NCBI GenBank assembly: GCA_947172415.1
Contig: OX359201.1
Span: 3,720,001 to 3,784,000, forward strand
DNA length: 64,000 bases
Origin: Chondrosia reniformis
Lineage: Eukaryota > Porifera > Demospongiae > Chondrillida > Chondrillidae
Direction: 5' to 3'
The notes beneath the pieces were generated by a model. It did not search any database and had not been told where the DNA came from. It was given only the letters and a program-made list of their open reading frames with translations. This document shows positions 10,960 to 20,963 of the stretch, in pieces (position 1 is the first letter of the stretch; each line of letters starts with the position of its first letter). The position numbers and the translations under genes were made by a program.

Positions 10960-12860
10960 ATAAGAGACATAATTAGGAGGAGAAACTGGATGTTAAAAAA
11001 GGCTAAGAGGACGAAGGCAACTGAGGACTGGGAGGTGTACAGTAAGCTTAAAAATAAGGTGACCCAAGAGATTAGGAAAGCTAAGCTGAGTTACTGTGGT
11101 GGCTATGGAGTGTAAGCATAACCCAAGGAAAGCCTGGAAACAAATAAACAGAGTCCTGGGAAGAGGATCTAGGAAAGGAATTGATGTGAGGACTGAAAAG
11201 GACTCCTCACAGACCTAAGGGGCATAGTTGATGAGTTCAATGTATCGTTTTCATCCCTGACTGGTACACAGGATACTGAACCTGTTGTTGAGACCAGCTG
11301 TCTGCCATGTTCCTCTTTTTCTGTAGAACATCAAGAATTCAAATTTAAAAGGATTGAGGAGGTGGAAGTGCTCTCTCTACTTGAAAGGTTGGATGTTAAC
11401 AAGGCTCAAGGTGTTGATGGTGTGAGTGCAAGACTTCTTCGAAGAGGGCCAGGGATTAGTAGGAGTCTAACAGTGCTCTTTAACAACAGCCTCAGGTGTG
11501 GACAAATTCCCCAGGAGTGGAAGTCAGCCAAAGTCACTCCCATTCAAAAGATATCTGAAGGGAGAATGTGTGAAGGGATGTGATTACAGGCTGGTAACTG
11601 TTCTTCCTGTTGTTGGCAAGATCTTTGAAAGGCTGGTTCACCAAAGGTTGTACAGCTACTTGACTGAACACTCTATACTTCATCCTGCACAGCATGGATT
11701 TAGACCAAACCATACTACTCAGGATATCCTTGTGAGCATGATAGATAGTTGGAGGAAGGCTTTAGATTATGACAGATTGGTTGGTGCGGTGCTTTTGGAA
11801 TCCAGCAAGGCATTTGATATGATAAGCCATTCCATACTCCTAAAAAAGCTGGAATGCTATGGAATTATACATGGTGAGCTGAAGTGGTTTGATGATTTTT
11901 TATCTGGGAGGAAACAGAGAGTATGTGTTGGAGGTATTCAATTAGACTGGACCCATGTCATTAGGGGAGTCCCACAGAGTTCCATTTTTGGTCCACTGCT
12001 TTTTACTATCTTTGTTAATGATCTGCTTAATACGATTCAGAAGTGTCAAATTAAGTAGTATGCGGAAGATACCACTCTAACTTGTGTAGCAGATGATCAT
12101 ACAGCTCTAGAGATGATGATGGAGAGTCATATGCAGAGGATTTCTCCATGAGTAGATAAAAATGGGTTGAACTAAATATAAAGAAAACCCAGTTGTTACT
12201 ACTAGGCAGATGATGAAGGCAAACAGAGTTGGCTGATGTGAAAATAAGGTTGAATGAGAATGCTTTACCAAGAAGTAAGGATGTGAAGTGCTTAGAAGTC
12301 TGGATAGATGACTGTTTGACCTGGAAAAGGCATATTGATTTTGTGAGGACAAAATGTTTCCACGGACTGGCAAGAATCAGAAGGCTTGAGAGTGTATTAC
12401 CAACATCAATCAAGACTAAGCTGTCCAATGCATTGGTCTTGCCTCACCTTGACTACTGCTCTGTAGTTTGGCATGAATGTACCAAGGACCTGCAAAGAAA
12501 AAAAGTAGAACGGATTCAAAACTATGGCATGCGCCTAATCCTTTCGAAACCACCAAGGATACCTAGTGAAGAAGCGAGACTAAGACTCAAATGGTTATCG
12601 CTGGTAGAAAGACGGAGAATTAATAGATTGTCCTTAGTCCACAGATATACTAACGGTGGTGGTCCTCGGTGCGTGACAAGTATGATCCAGACAAACAAGG
12701 TTGCTGGCTGCCGATCTATGAGAGGGTGGAAGAAATTGCATGTGCTCCCAGCACGGACAGCCTTCTATGGGAAATCATTTACATGTAGAGGAACACACAA
12801 TTGGAACCTCCTCCCAAGTGATATCAGAACCATCAAGTCAGGAAACATCTTTAAGTAATC
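10960..12860 (+). pseudogene. LINE reverse transcriptase and C-terminal region
   Basis: Three frames carry the RT. These are 11,362-11,583 (KAQGVDGVSARLL, then IPQEWKSAKVTPI), 11,498-12,058 (GFRPNHTTQDIL, FDMISHSILLKKL, GVPQSSIFGPLLF) and 12,229-12,858 (C-terminal thumb and connector). The catalytic loop at 12,059-12,070 reads YAED where YADD is expected, so the second aspartate position is changed to glutamate and an in-frame stop sits two codons before it. These changes, with the frame breaks, make the copy inactive. Upstream, 10,960-11,340 encodes the linker. Confidence 0.85.
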
Positions 12861-13072
12861 ATTGAGAAGATACTGTCTGCAAGAAACACTATCTTATTAT
12901 TTATTTATAAAATTATAATGCAACTCTGCTATGATAATCTAAACAAACTTTGGCAATAATGTTATTCATTTATTTATATTTATTTATGTAACTAATTAGG
13001 ACACACAGGCAGACCAGCAATTTCAGCTGCTAGGTTCTTCCTGTTGAAATATCATTATTCATTCATTCATTC

Positions 13073-13919
13073 ATATATAATTTTAATTTCATTTAAATAA
13101 AATTGAATTTTATCTAAATAAAAGTGAATAAATGGAATTTTATCTAAATTTCATTAAAGTTTATTCATATAAAAGTGAATTTTATTGAAATTACAAATGA
13201 ATTTTATATTAATAAAATTTAATTTAATTAAATGAAATTGAATTTCATTAAGTAAAAATTAAATAAAATTGATCTATATCTAAATAATGTTTAATTTTAT
13301 CAAGGTAAAATTGAGTTTTATTTTAATAAATTTTAATTTTATTGACTTTAAAATTGAATTTTATTTAAATATAATTCAATTTTATCGAAGTAAAAATTGA
13401 AATGAATTTATAGATAATCAAATTTTAGCGAAATAAATAAAAATGAATTTCATTCAAATAAAATTGTATTTAAATGAATTAAAGTTGAATTTTATATATT
13501 ATAAGTAAAAATGAATTTTAGTGAGGTAAAAATTGAATTTAATTTAAATAAAACTGAATTTTATCAAAATAAATAATATTGTTTTTAATTGAAATGAAAG
13601 CTAATTTTATATAAACAAAATTAACTTTAATATAAGAAGTTAAAATTAAATTATATTTAAATTATTTTTGTATTTTTTTCAAATATAATGAAATTTTTTC
13701 TACATAAATTTGAATGTTATTCTAAATAAATAAAAGTTTTCAAATTTTTTTGGATTTTATTAGGTAAAATTGTGTTTTATTGAAATTAAAATATTGAAAT
13801 TGAATATTATATAAATAAAATTTAATTTTATTTGAATATAATTGAATTTTATGGAAGTAAAAATTGAATTTTAATTTTATACAATTGAATTTTATCAAAT
13901 AATATTGAATTTTATCTAA
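13073..13919. repeat. AT-rich minisatellite, part 2
   Basis: Degenerate units of about 20 bp (AATTGAATTTTATTTAAATA type) resume directly after the LINE tail and run to the left edge of a small hairpin-capped element. The monotony and composition match the arrays at 7,745-7,990 and 14,285-14,668. Confidence 0.8.
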
Positions 13920-14283
13920 ACAAGTATTTCTAGTTTAAAAAACTTGTGGTGTGCCAGGTGCCCCTAAGTAACCCCAAACTACTTGGCTGGTTCGCATAAA
14001 TATACAATTAACCGATTTACAGTTGACTCTTGTTGACAGTCCATTTTTCAAGGCCATATCTCATAGAAACCTTTTGTGCAAGCTTAACATTCCATGCCAT
14101 TAGTATAGGTGGTTTTGAAATCCTTTTCGTTATTGCAACATTCGACGCAAAGGAAGAGAAAGCTAATTTTATACTAGAAAATGAAAGCAAGCGGCCGCCA
14201 TTTTGGTGACAGATATGTATACAAGGTTATGAACAGAAAGCCATACGTTAACATAATTTCTGAAAACGTTATAGGGGTGCCCC
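13920..14283 (+). mobile_element. Hairpin-capped small element, diverged copy 1
   Basis: It starts ACAAGTATTTCTAGTTTAAA, with a short inverted match ahead of AACTACTTGG, and ends in the palindrome GGGGTGCCCC. Both edges sit inside the AT minisatellite, so the ends are sharp. Length is 364 bp. The interior differs from the other copies but the end architecture is the same. No coding capacity is seen. Confidence 0.65.
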
Positions 14284-14284
14284 A

Positions 14285-14668
14285 AAAAATTAAATTTTAT
14301 CTAAATTTAATTGAATTTGATTTAAATAGTATTGAATCGTATTGAAGTAAATATAGAATTTTAATTAAATACTAATGAATTTTGTTTAAAAAAATTGAAT
14401 TTTACCTAATAATATTGAATTTTTTCTAAATAAATGAATTTTTTTCTTAATTTAATTCAATTTTATTTTAATGGAATTGAATCTTTTAAAACTAAAATTG
14501 AATTTAATATTAATAAAATTGAATTTTCTTGAAGTAAAAAGTGAATTTCAATTAAATTCTATTGAATTATATCTAAATAAATTTGCATTTCATATAAATA
14601 AAATTTAATTGTATTTCAAAAACTGAATTTTACTGAAGTATAAAATGAATTTTATTTAAATAAATGCT
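14285..14668. repeat. AT-rich minisatellite, part 3
   Basis: Continuation of the same 20-bp AT-rich array after the inserted hairpin-capped element; it fades out near 14,668. Confidence 0.75.
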
Positions 14669-14802
14669 GCCATTATCATTCACTGCCACTGCTGCTATAT
14701 CTGAGTGAGCTTTATGGTCATTTACTAGGAGTGGCCCTAGTGAAATTGGTCAACTCCTTTGCTTTGTCATCATGGTATCTAACCAAATCTACAAGCAAAG
14801 TA

Positions 14803-15187
14803 ACAAGTAGTTCGAGTTTAAAAACTCGTAGGGCTGTGCCCCCCGAATTTACTCGAACTACTTGGCTGCATCATTGGGCTTTGATATACTATTTGTAATC
14901 CTAACGATTGAGGACGCTTAAGTGTCCTAAAAATTATAAATAGCAACAGAAAAGCTTTGTTAACTACAGCTTCCTTAACGCCGCCATTTGCAAACGATGT
15001 ATTGACGTATAAATTAAGTGTTACAACAGTTGTGTATGAACTCATATTATACTTATATCGACGTATAAAATGTGTTATAATAGTTGCGTATGAACTCGTA
15101 TTATATATATTTATATATATCCGTAACATAAAGACATACATAAATTGCGTTATGAAAACAATAGAGGGGGCTGCCTGTGGCAGCCCC
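14803..15187 (+). mobile_element. Hairpin-capped small element, copy 2
   Basis: A 385-bp unit beginning ACAAGTAGTTCGAG, with its inverse CTCGAACTACTT about 40 bp further on, forming a 5' stem. It ends in the hairpin GGGGCTGCC-TGT-GGCAGCCCC (15,167-15,187) followed by TAA. The interior holds a twice-repeated block around GACGTATAAA..GTATGAACTC. It is 80-90% alike by eye to copies at 39,247 and 41,848. The 3' hairpin plus CTAA recalls a non-autonomous Helitron end, but the 5' end does not start TC. Confidence 0.75.
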
Positions 15188-15189
15188 TA

Positions 15190-16040
15190 AAAGGGACACC
15201 CTGTACATTAGTGGAACATGTTAACACTTCTGGAAATTTTCAATATAAGTCGCTAACTAACACTCTTTTTTACTTTATTCTATTTTACTTTAGTAACATC
15301 GTATTGCTAAACAAATTATATAGAATTGAAGCGCTATTCTTTCGTAATATTTTGGCTACAACAGCGTCTGGATTGCAGGCTTAAAGGAGAAGGTAAGTGG
15401 CCATAAGTGATAGATGCCAAATTGCCAAAAATGACTTATCAGACAGTGGAAAATACGAATATAGAATAAATGGTGACACCAATCTATGAAGGATAATGAT
15501 ATCTAATGATTGTATGTATATTCCTTTTAAATTCCCTTCAGTTTTTGAATTATAATCAAAAACATATTTTCGTACCTTTATTGGGCGCCTCTAGTATTTC
15601 ATATCTCAGTTAAACAAGGGAATATTCCAGGAGTATACATACTACTTTTAGGCTGTTACTTACTGAAGAGATTGATGTCAAAAAATGGTTAGATATACAA
15701 TCTTCCACTGTCTAATAATCTGTTCATTTTCCATTTGTCTTTTCTCCTTTGAGTAATGGTAATGTCACATGGTTATCAGCCAAAATTAGTAGTATAGCTT
15801 AGCCACCATACAATGACTCTTATGACGTTGTATATGGACCCAAATATTTGGTAACACGTCATACAAACATTAGACTTCCGAAGTTGATATTTCAAGTAAG
15901 GTTTCTCAGTAGCGACACAGTTTCCTTGATCGAAGTTTTTTGTTATCGTAAGAGGTAAGTGGAACCAGTAAGCATATTGCATGTCTACTAATATCTATGT
16001 AATTATCAATTTCAAAAATGTATGAGCAATTAACTAAGCA
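15190..16040. other. No gene recognised
   Basis: AT-rich sequence with only short frames on both strands. Nothing resembles a known protein or structured RNA. Confidence 0.4.
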
Positions 16041-16044
16041 TAAT

Positions 16045-16275
16045 CAAAAGAAAAATAGAACATTTTGGTGAAGTAGGCCTTAATTCCTCAGCTATTATAC
16101 TACGTTAATAATAGCTGAGGAATTATGGTCTACGTGACCGAAACGTTCTAATTTTCTTTGATTATACTATGCTAATAATAGAACGGTTTGGTCATGTAGG
16201 CCTTAAGTCCTCGGCTATTATTAACGTAGTATAATTAAAAGAAAAATAGAACGTTTCGGTCATGTAGGCCTTTAT
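16045..16275. repeat. Cluster of inverted repeats around GACCGAAACGTTC
   Basis: Three partly inverted copies of a unit of about 75 bp. It holds GGCCTACATGACC or its inverse, GAAACGTTCTA, and a run around TAATAATAGC. The parts can fold into hairpins. One arm, 16,115-16,147, has CTGAGGA, then a GGTC-TACGT-GACC stem, then GAAACGTTC, faintly like a hammerhead ribozyme core. Two core bases are wrong and a spacer intrudes, so I treat it as a repeat only. Confidence 0.6.
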
Positions 16276-16844
16276 TGGCCTTCCTCCGCTATACTATATG
16301 AATTGCTCATAAGTTTTCACAATTGATAATTTGATATCAATATTGACTAGTGATGACTCGTGACGTTTCAGTGTTGGTGCTCTGCTTCACACGCAGGTCA
16401 CATGCTAAAGACAATTACGCCTGGAAGGTGACACGTCTGTAGGCACTAATATGACAATTTACAAAAATCGGAAATTCGCAGATATGTTCCACATGCGTAC
16501 CCTTTGTTCACGTTTTGAATCTGTTGCATGAGAGAAGCTTTTCTTTTCCAAATTAGCATAAATGATGTATAGCTGACGAGAATGGAGTAAGAGTGAAAGA
16601 TTAATAGAACTCCACTATTACAAATCTTTCAGGATTGAACAATATGTTCCTTCTGTCTTTTATTGAAATTTTCTTTCAGGAACTTCAAATTTGCATACAT
16701 TTGAACTCCCAAAATCTTTTTACCTATACATGTATATAACATGAAATTTTTAGATGCATGCATTTAAACAAATATATACAATGCAAGTTGAAATACGTAT
16801 ACTAAGGAAGTCTAAAAAATAGTTATAAATAAATCAAATTAATA

Positions 16845-17065
16845 ATATAAGCCATTATGGCTTCTTGAAAGGACGTAAAGCAAAATGGGTACATTATTGC
16901 AAATCTCAGGGTATAATAGTCATTTTTAAATAAGGGATTTCTATTTAGGTCTCAGTTTGGTCAAAAACGGAGGACAAAGCCTGCATATAAAATACTATTG
17001 GACTACAGAAAACTTATAGGAAATCTATATTGAAACAATATAGAACATTGATAAAAATATTTATG
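16845..17065 (+). repeat. Partial copy of the TIR element, block A
   Basis: Matches the start of block A (GGCTTCTTGAAAGGACGTAA, then GGGTATAATAGTCATTTTTAA, later AATCTATATTGAAACAATAT) as seen at 8,030 and 42,320. It is more diverged and truncated. Confidence 0.65.
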
Positions 17066-17333
17066 TATAGTTATGCCATTTTATTGTGTCACCAACAAGT
17101 ACCATATATATATATTTACATTTCAATTCAAGGTGATAAAGCATACACTTACTCAGTATGATGTAAGGATATCCATTACTCAAGTGTGCATTCTTGTTTT
17201 TGAAGAGTTTTGTGTCTTTCCCCATAGGTGTAAAGTCATGCTCCTGAGCAGTTCGCAAAACTTTAAGATCATTACCTTTTTTTCTCTCTCTCTATCTTTC
17301 GAAGTGCCGTTGCAAATAACTTGAGATTGGATG

Positions 17334-17485
17334 ATGGCCCCGGTTGGTTGTATGATGGCCCCAGCTGGTTGTATGATGGCCCCAGTTAGTTTTATGATGG
17401 CCCCAGCTGGTTGTATGATGGCCCTGGTTGGTTTTATTGATGGCCCCGGCTGGTTGGATGATGGCCCTAGTTTGTAGGATGATGG
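17334..17485. repeat. 21-bp minisatellite
   Basis: About seven tandem units of GATGGCCCCAGCTGGTTGTAT type. On the minus strand the units translate as a repeated PAGAIIQ heptad in an open frame that spans 17,180-17,488. One unit is a base longer. Whether it is coding is unknown; it lies just past the stop of a possible host exon at 17,507-17,661. Confidence 0.75.
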
Positions 17486-17506
17486 CATCGGTAGGTGGGG
17501 TATAAT

Positions 17507-18222
17507 TTATAGGAAAGGTTTTGGCATTTCTACTGTTGATGCAGGTTGAATTTGTGGCATTTCAGGTTCATGTATGAGTGCACCAGGTACTGAAGAGACA
17601 TGTGGAATAGATGGACCATAACTAGGGGGTACAGCAGGTGGATTTGTATATATATCATGGCCTAAGGAAATAAAGGCAAAAAATTATGTATTAGAAAGAT
17701 CACCTTAAAACGTATATAAGAAGTCTATATTTACAATTTATAGAGCTATGCGTACACAAACAGGCCTAGGTTGTCGTAGTGTCAGGAAATTTGCTTGCAG
17801 TTGTGATAAAAGATGTATGAACTCTTTAAGCTGAAATCAAAGAGTCTAGGTGAGCAGGTGATGTAATCAAGGATTCCATTTGCCTACGAATACTCAAATT
17901 TCTAGGTAATTTCTACCTGGAAAAATCTTTCCTAACAACTCTATTAAGAACACTAGTGAGCATTTCTCCTAGTAACTGAGAGTCTGAAAACTAAAATCAA
18001 GTCGATTGAGCTATATGAATTCTAAAAGCGTGAAAGAACTGTACATTTTTTTATAAAATAACTTATCTATTTCCTTACGTATGCAACTTTTCGTGTGTAT
18101 GTACCAACGTTTACTTCAATCTAACAAAGCAAGAGATTTCAAAATTTACCTTTGTGATGGCACAAGTTCCTCTTCATTTTGTGTATACAAGGTGTCTACG
18201 ATTACTGGCGGAGTACATTTCT
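17507..18222 (-). CDS. Possible host exons: proline-rich C-terminus
   Basis: Two minus-strand pieces look exonic. One, 18,150-18,222, is framed by TATGTAG and GTAAAT and reads KCTPPVIVDTLYTQNEEELV. The other, 17,507-17,661, follows a TTTATTTCCTTAG acceptor, reads HDIYTNPPAVPPSYGPSIPH onward and ends MPKPFL with a stop. Proline/tyrosine-rich tails of this kind occur at the cytoplasmic end of membrane proteins. The two pieces are not in phase if joined directly, so another exon would be needed between them, or one call is wrong. No family was recognised. Confidence 0.3.
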
Positions 18223-18229
18223 CTACATA

Positions 18230-19240
18230 GGAAAAAATAAAAAATCTATTTACACTGTAGGATATATAGATACCGTTTGTAGAGTGTGGCATCTATTTCC
18301 AATTCAAGAAGGGGATGCTCTGTCACCGTAACTCAATTTTGCTCAAAACGTTTACTTTGACAAGGAATGGCAATGTACCTAATCAAACATCAGGTGAGAG
18401 TGAATAAATATTAGCGCTTTGCCGTGAGCGGCTGTCGGATTATTGATGACTTCGAAATCAGGTGACTTGGGATGCTTCGTATTTATTGACATAACAAAGA
18501 AGAGGCTATTGAAGTCTACGCAGGTATAACATGTGCAAATCGCACACAAAGAGGGCGTTTTGTGGTTTTAAAAGAATTTGTTTATATAACGGTGTCTGAC
18601 AACTAAATGCGTAGGTTGGTCATTCGCAAGGAATGTGACATTATCGATGATTCGTTTTGACGAATAAAATTATTAAAGTTCCAACACGTTGTATCTCTTT
18701 TGTTTCTTGGGTGATAAGTTTTTACTTTGCAACAGATGCCTTAAACAACTCGCTAATCGATCAAATCACCAAATCGACTCTCAAAAGAGGATACGTATTC
18801 AATGACGTCATAATTACCTCCTGACCTCAGTGTGACTTTGTTGAGAAGAATGAATTTTTTGAGTTAATTTCTTTCAAAAGGGTGGTCATGTAAACGATGG
18901 ATTATAGCTCCCAAAATTTAAGGACCACTCCACAAAAGGTAAAACACCCTGTCAGGTTGTGATAGCTTCTTCCGTTACAGGTTTTTGTATTAATTTCTTA
19001 TCAAAAATCCAAAGAAAGCTGCACATCTCGGGAACAAAATGGTATTTCAAAAGCTGATGCAGTGAAAATTTGGATATTGATGTTAGCAATCTTTTAATAC
19101 CACTATTGTACTTTTTAACTTTTAATCTTCATGACCACCTTCTTAGTCGAAGTGCTTTTTGTATGCACAAATGAATCTGTCTTTTCTATATCAATTAATC
19201 AAATACAAAGAAAAAATAGGCCAAATCATTTGTTATTTAG
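18230..19240. other. No gene recognised
   Basis: Single-copy-looking sequence without clear exons, repeats or conserved motifs on either strand. It may be the upstream part of the putative gene at 17.5-18.2 kb. Confidence 0.35.
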
Positions 19241-19244
19241 TTAA

Positions 19245-19310
19245 AATCTTCCAGAAGATCATTTCTTTTTTCAGAAATCTTCCAGAAGATCATTTCTTTT
19301 TTCAGAAATC
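19245..19310. repeat. 31-bp tandem duplication
   Basis: Two adjacent near-identical copies of a unit starting AAATCTTCCAGAAGATCATT, itself containing the inverted repeat CTTCCAGAAG. Confidence 0.8.
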
Positions 19311-19739
19311 CAAAAGAAAAGGAAAACATGCAACTTAATTTTGATCTTCGTTTTCGATGGCCATTTTGTTTTCAGCTAAAAATGCACATGTCCTACCGGC
19401 ATAATGTGGTGTGTTACCTTATACATTCTTACTTAACATATGAACCAAGAATGGACAGGAACGGCAATGATACAGCTGAGATAGAGCATCCAATTAGAAT
19501 AGATGCCACCCCCTATAGCTACTCTTTAACGAACAAATATTTCAAGATCACCGATCACTTACCACAAGTATATATCTTTAGCACTTCTGAGATAAGTGGG
19601 AATAAAACTGAGACTATAAAACGCACTTATTATTTCACACACTCTTAGGCTGTCACTAAACTGCACATGTGCAGTTTCAAGTGGAATGTTGTAATATACT
19701 CTAAGGGACAATGTCACCAAGTGCCAGATGCTCCACGTT

Positions 19740-20851
19740 ATGAGATGTAACCTCATCATCCAGAATTGAGTAGAATGGGGCTGCATTCAACTCATCAACG
19801 ATATCTTTCAATATAATTTGCTTTCCAATTATTTCTTTCATTTCATTCTTCTTCTGGGGAATATGTATGTTGCATACTGCATTGCTGGGGTTTCTAAATG
19901 AGATTTGAGATCCTGGTTATGAACAGACAGCAGCCTTAGAAATGCAAGGAAATTGCCAGGATTACCAGACTCATTCAACGTTTCAGAATACCCACGCAGT
20001 GCAATGCACTGTCTTCCACAGAATAAAACAGCTGCAGCAATTGATTTCAGGATCACACTCTTCTGTATATTTGCCATGCGACGATTGTCGACTTAAGCAC
20101 TGATGGTTGTCTGTGGCTTCTCAATGCGTTGAACAAGAAGATAAACCTTTTCACATGCAGTTTGATGGTAGTTTAAATGTTCATGTGCATTCAATTTCTC
20201 TCCCTGTTTGTTCCATGTAGAAAATGGCTATGTCACAAACCTTCCCTTGGACTGATCACAGCATAAGAGGGTGCAGGCTATGCAGAAAAACTATCTACAA
20301 CCACACTATACACCGTCGTAGGATGATCGTGCAGCCATTTAGGGTGAAAGACCTATGGCAACCCCCAATGAATGTGATAGGGAATGACTGGTTTTCCTTT
20401 TATATTTCCAAAGATGGTACTTCTGGGCAGGTGAGAGTGATGAAACAGCCTTACAAAAATCTTCTGTGGTATAACAGGTGGCATACACAACTCCAATATC
20501 TGTGTAAAGCTGTTGCATGGAAGGTTGCTAATTATTGGCAGTTGGTGGACCACTAGACTCACAGTTAATTGTTTTGGCTTGAGAGTTAATCAGTTGGGGT
20601 AGTAGTCTCTTCACTGTGGCAACTTCCGTGTCTGGTACTACAGTGGCATGAAGCTGCAGAGAGCTTAAGTGGGTTGTGAGAGCTGCTGAAGTAGTTTGGT
20701 GCTTTCTTCTAAGGAGATTATTGTATATATTCCTCTTCTCTGGTGGCCAAATGTCAGATAAAGATCTACCAACGCTAATAGGACCGTGTTTCCTCCTGGA
20801 ATCCTTTGTATTGGGTGTGACTGGCCATGGGCCCGATTTTATTGATTGCAC
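19740..20851 (-). pseudogene. hAT-type transposase remnant (DUF4371/ZMYM1-like)
   Basis: The minus strand carries broken pieces in hAT order. 20,528-20,851 is an unassigned N-terminal part. Around 20,230-20,400, FHPKWLHDHP leads into a TTF/BED-like zinc-finger region ending in NAHEHLNYHQ. 19,838-20,100 reads NIQKSVILKSIAAAVLFCGR, CIALRG and GNPGNFLAFLRLLS, the hallmark start of the DUF4371 transposase core. 19,740-19,830 reads DIVDELNAAPFYSIL and SHNVEHL, where the first catalytic aspartate region lies (ILDDEVT instead of the usual ILADEVT). The rest of the catalytic core and the dimerisation domain are absent. Several frame breaks show it is inactive. Confidence 0.75.
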
Positions 20852-20963
20852 AATATCAAGAAGATGGACGCCTTGGCAGCAGAAAGAGCTGGAGAATAAA
20901 CATTTAAAAGAATTGGGGTCAAATGTACTCCAAGCAAAGCGATTTAGCCAGGTTCTTCATTAA

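Larger units (their letters stand above)
9380..13072 (+). mobile_element. Near full-length, broken L2/CR1-like LINE
   Basis: The plus strand holds in order a leader ORF, a 2A-like motif, a PHD finger, an AP-type endonuclease, a reverse transcriptase and a C-terminal region. A 3' tail with ATTC repeats (13,051-13,072) follows, as expected for L2-type LINEs that end in microsatellites. The coding region changes frame at several points. The insertion lies between pieces of an AT-rich minisatellite, which dates it after that array. The 5' end is uncertain, within about 9,360-9,530. Fragments of related LINEs occur at 61.7 and 62.9-63.4 kb. Confidence 0.85.

Noticed and set aside
16115-16147. Hammerhead ribozyme core at 16.1 kb
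   Set aside because: The core reads CTGAGGA rather than CTGATGA and five extra bases separate it from stem II, so it is not called as an RNA.
20224-20556. 110-codon plus-strand frame at 20.2-20.6 kb
   Set aside because: It lies antisense to recognisable hAT transposase sequence and shows no homology of its own.
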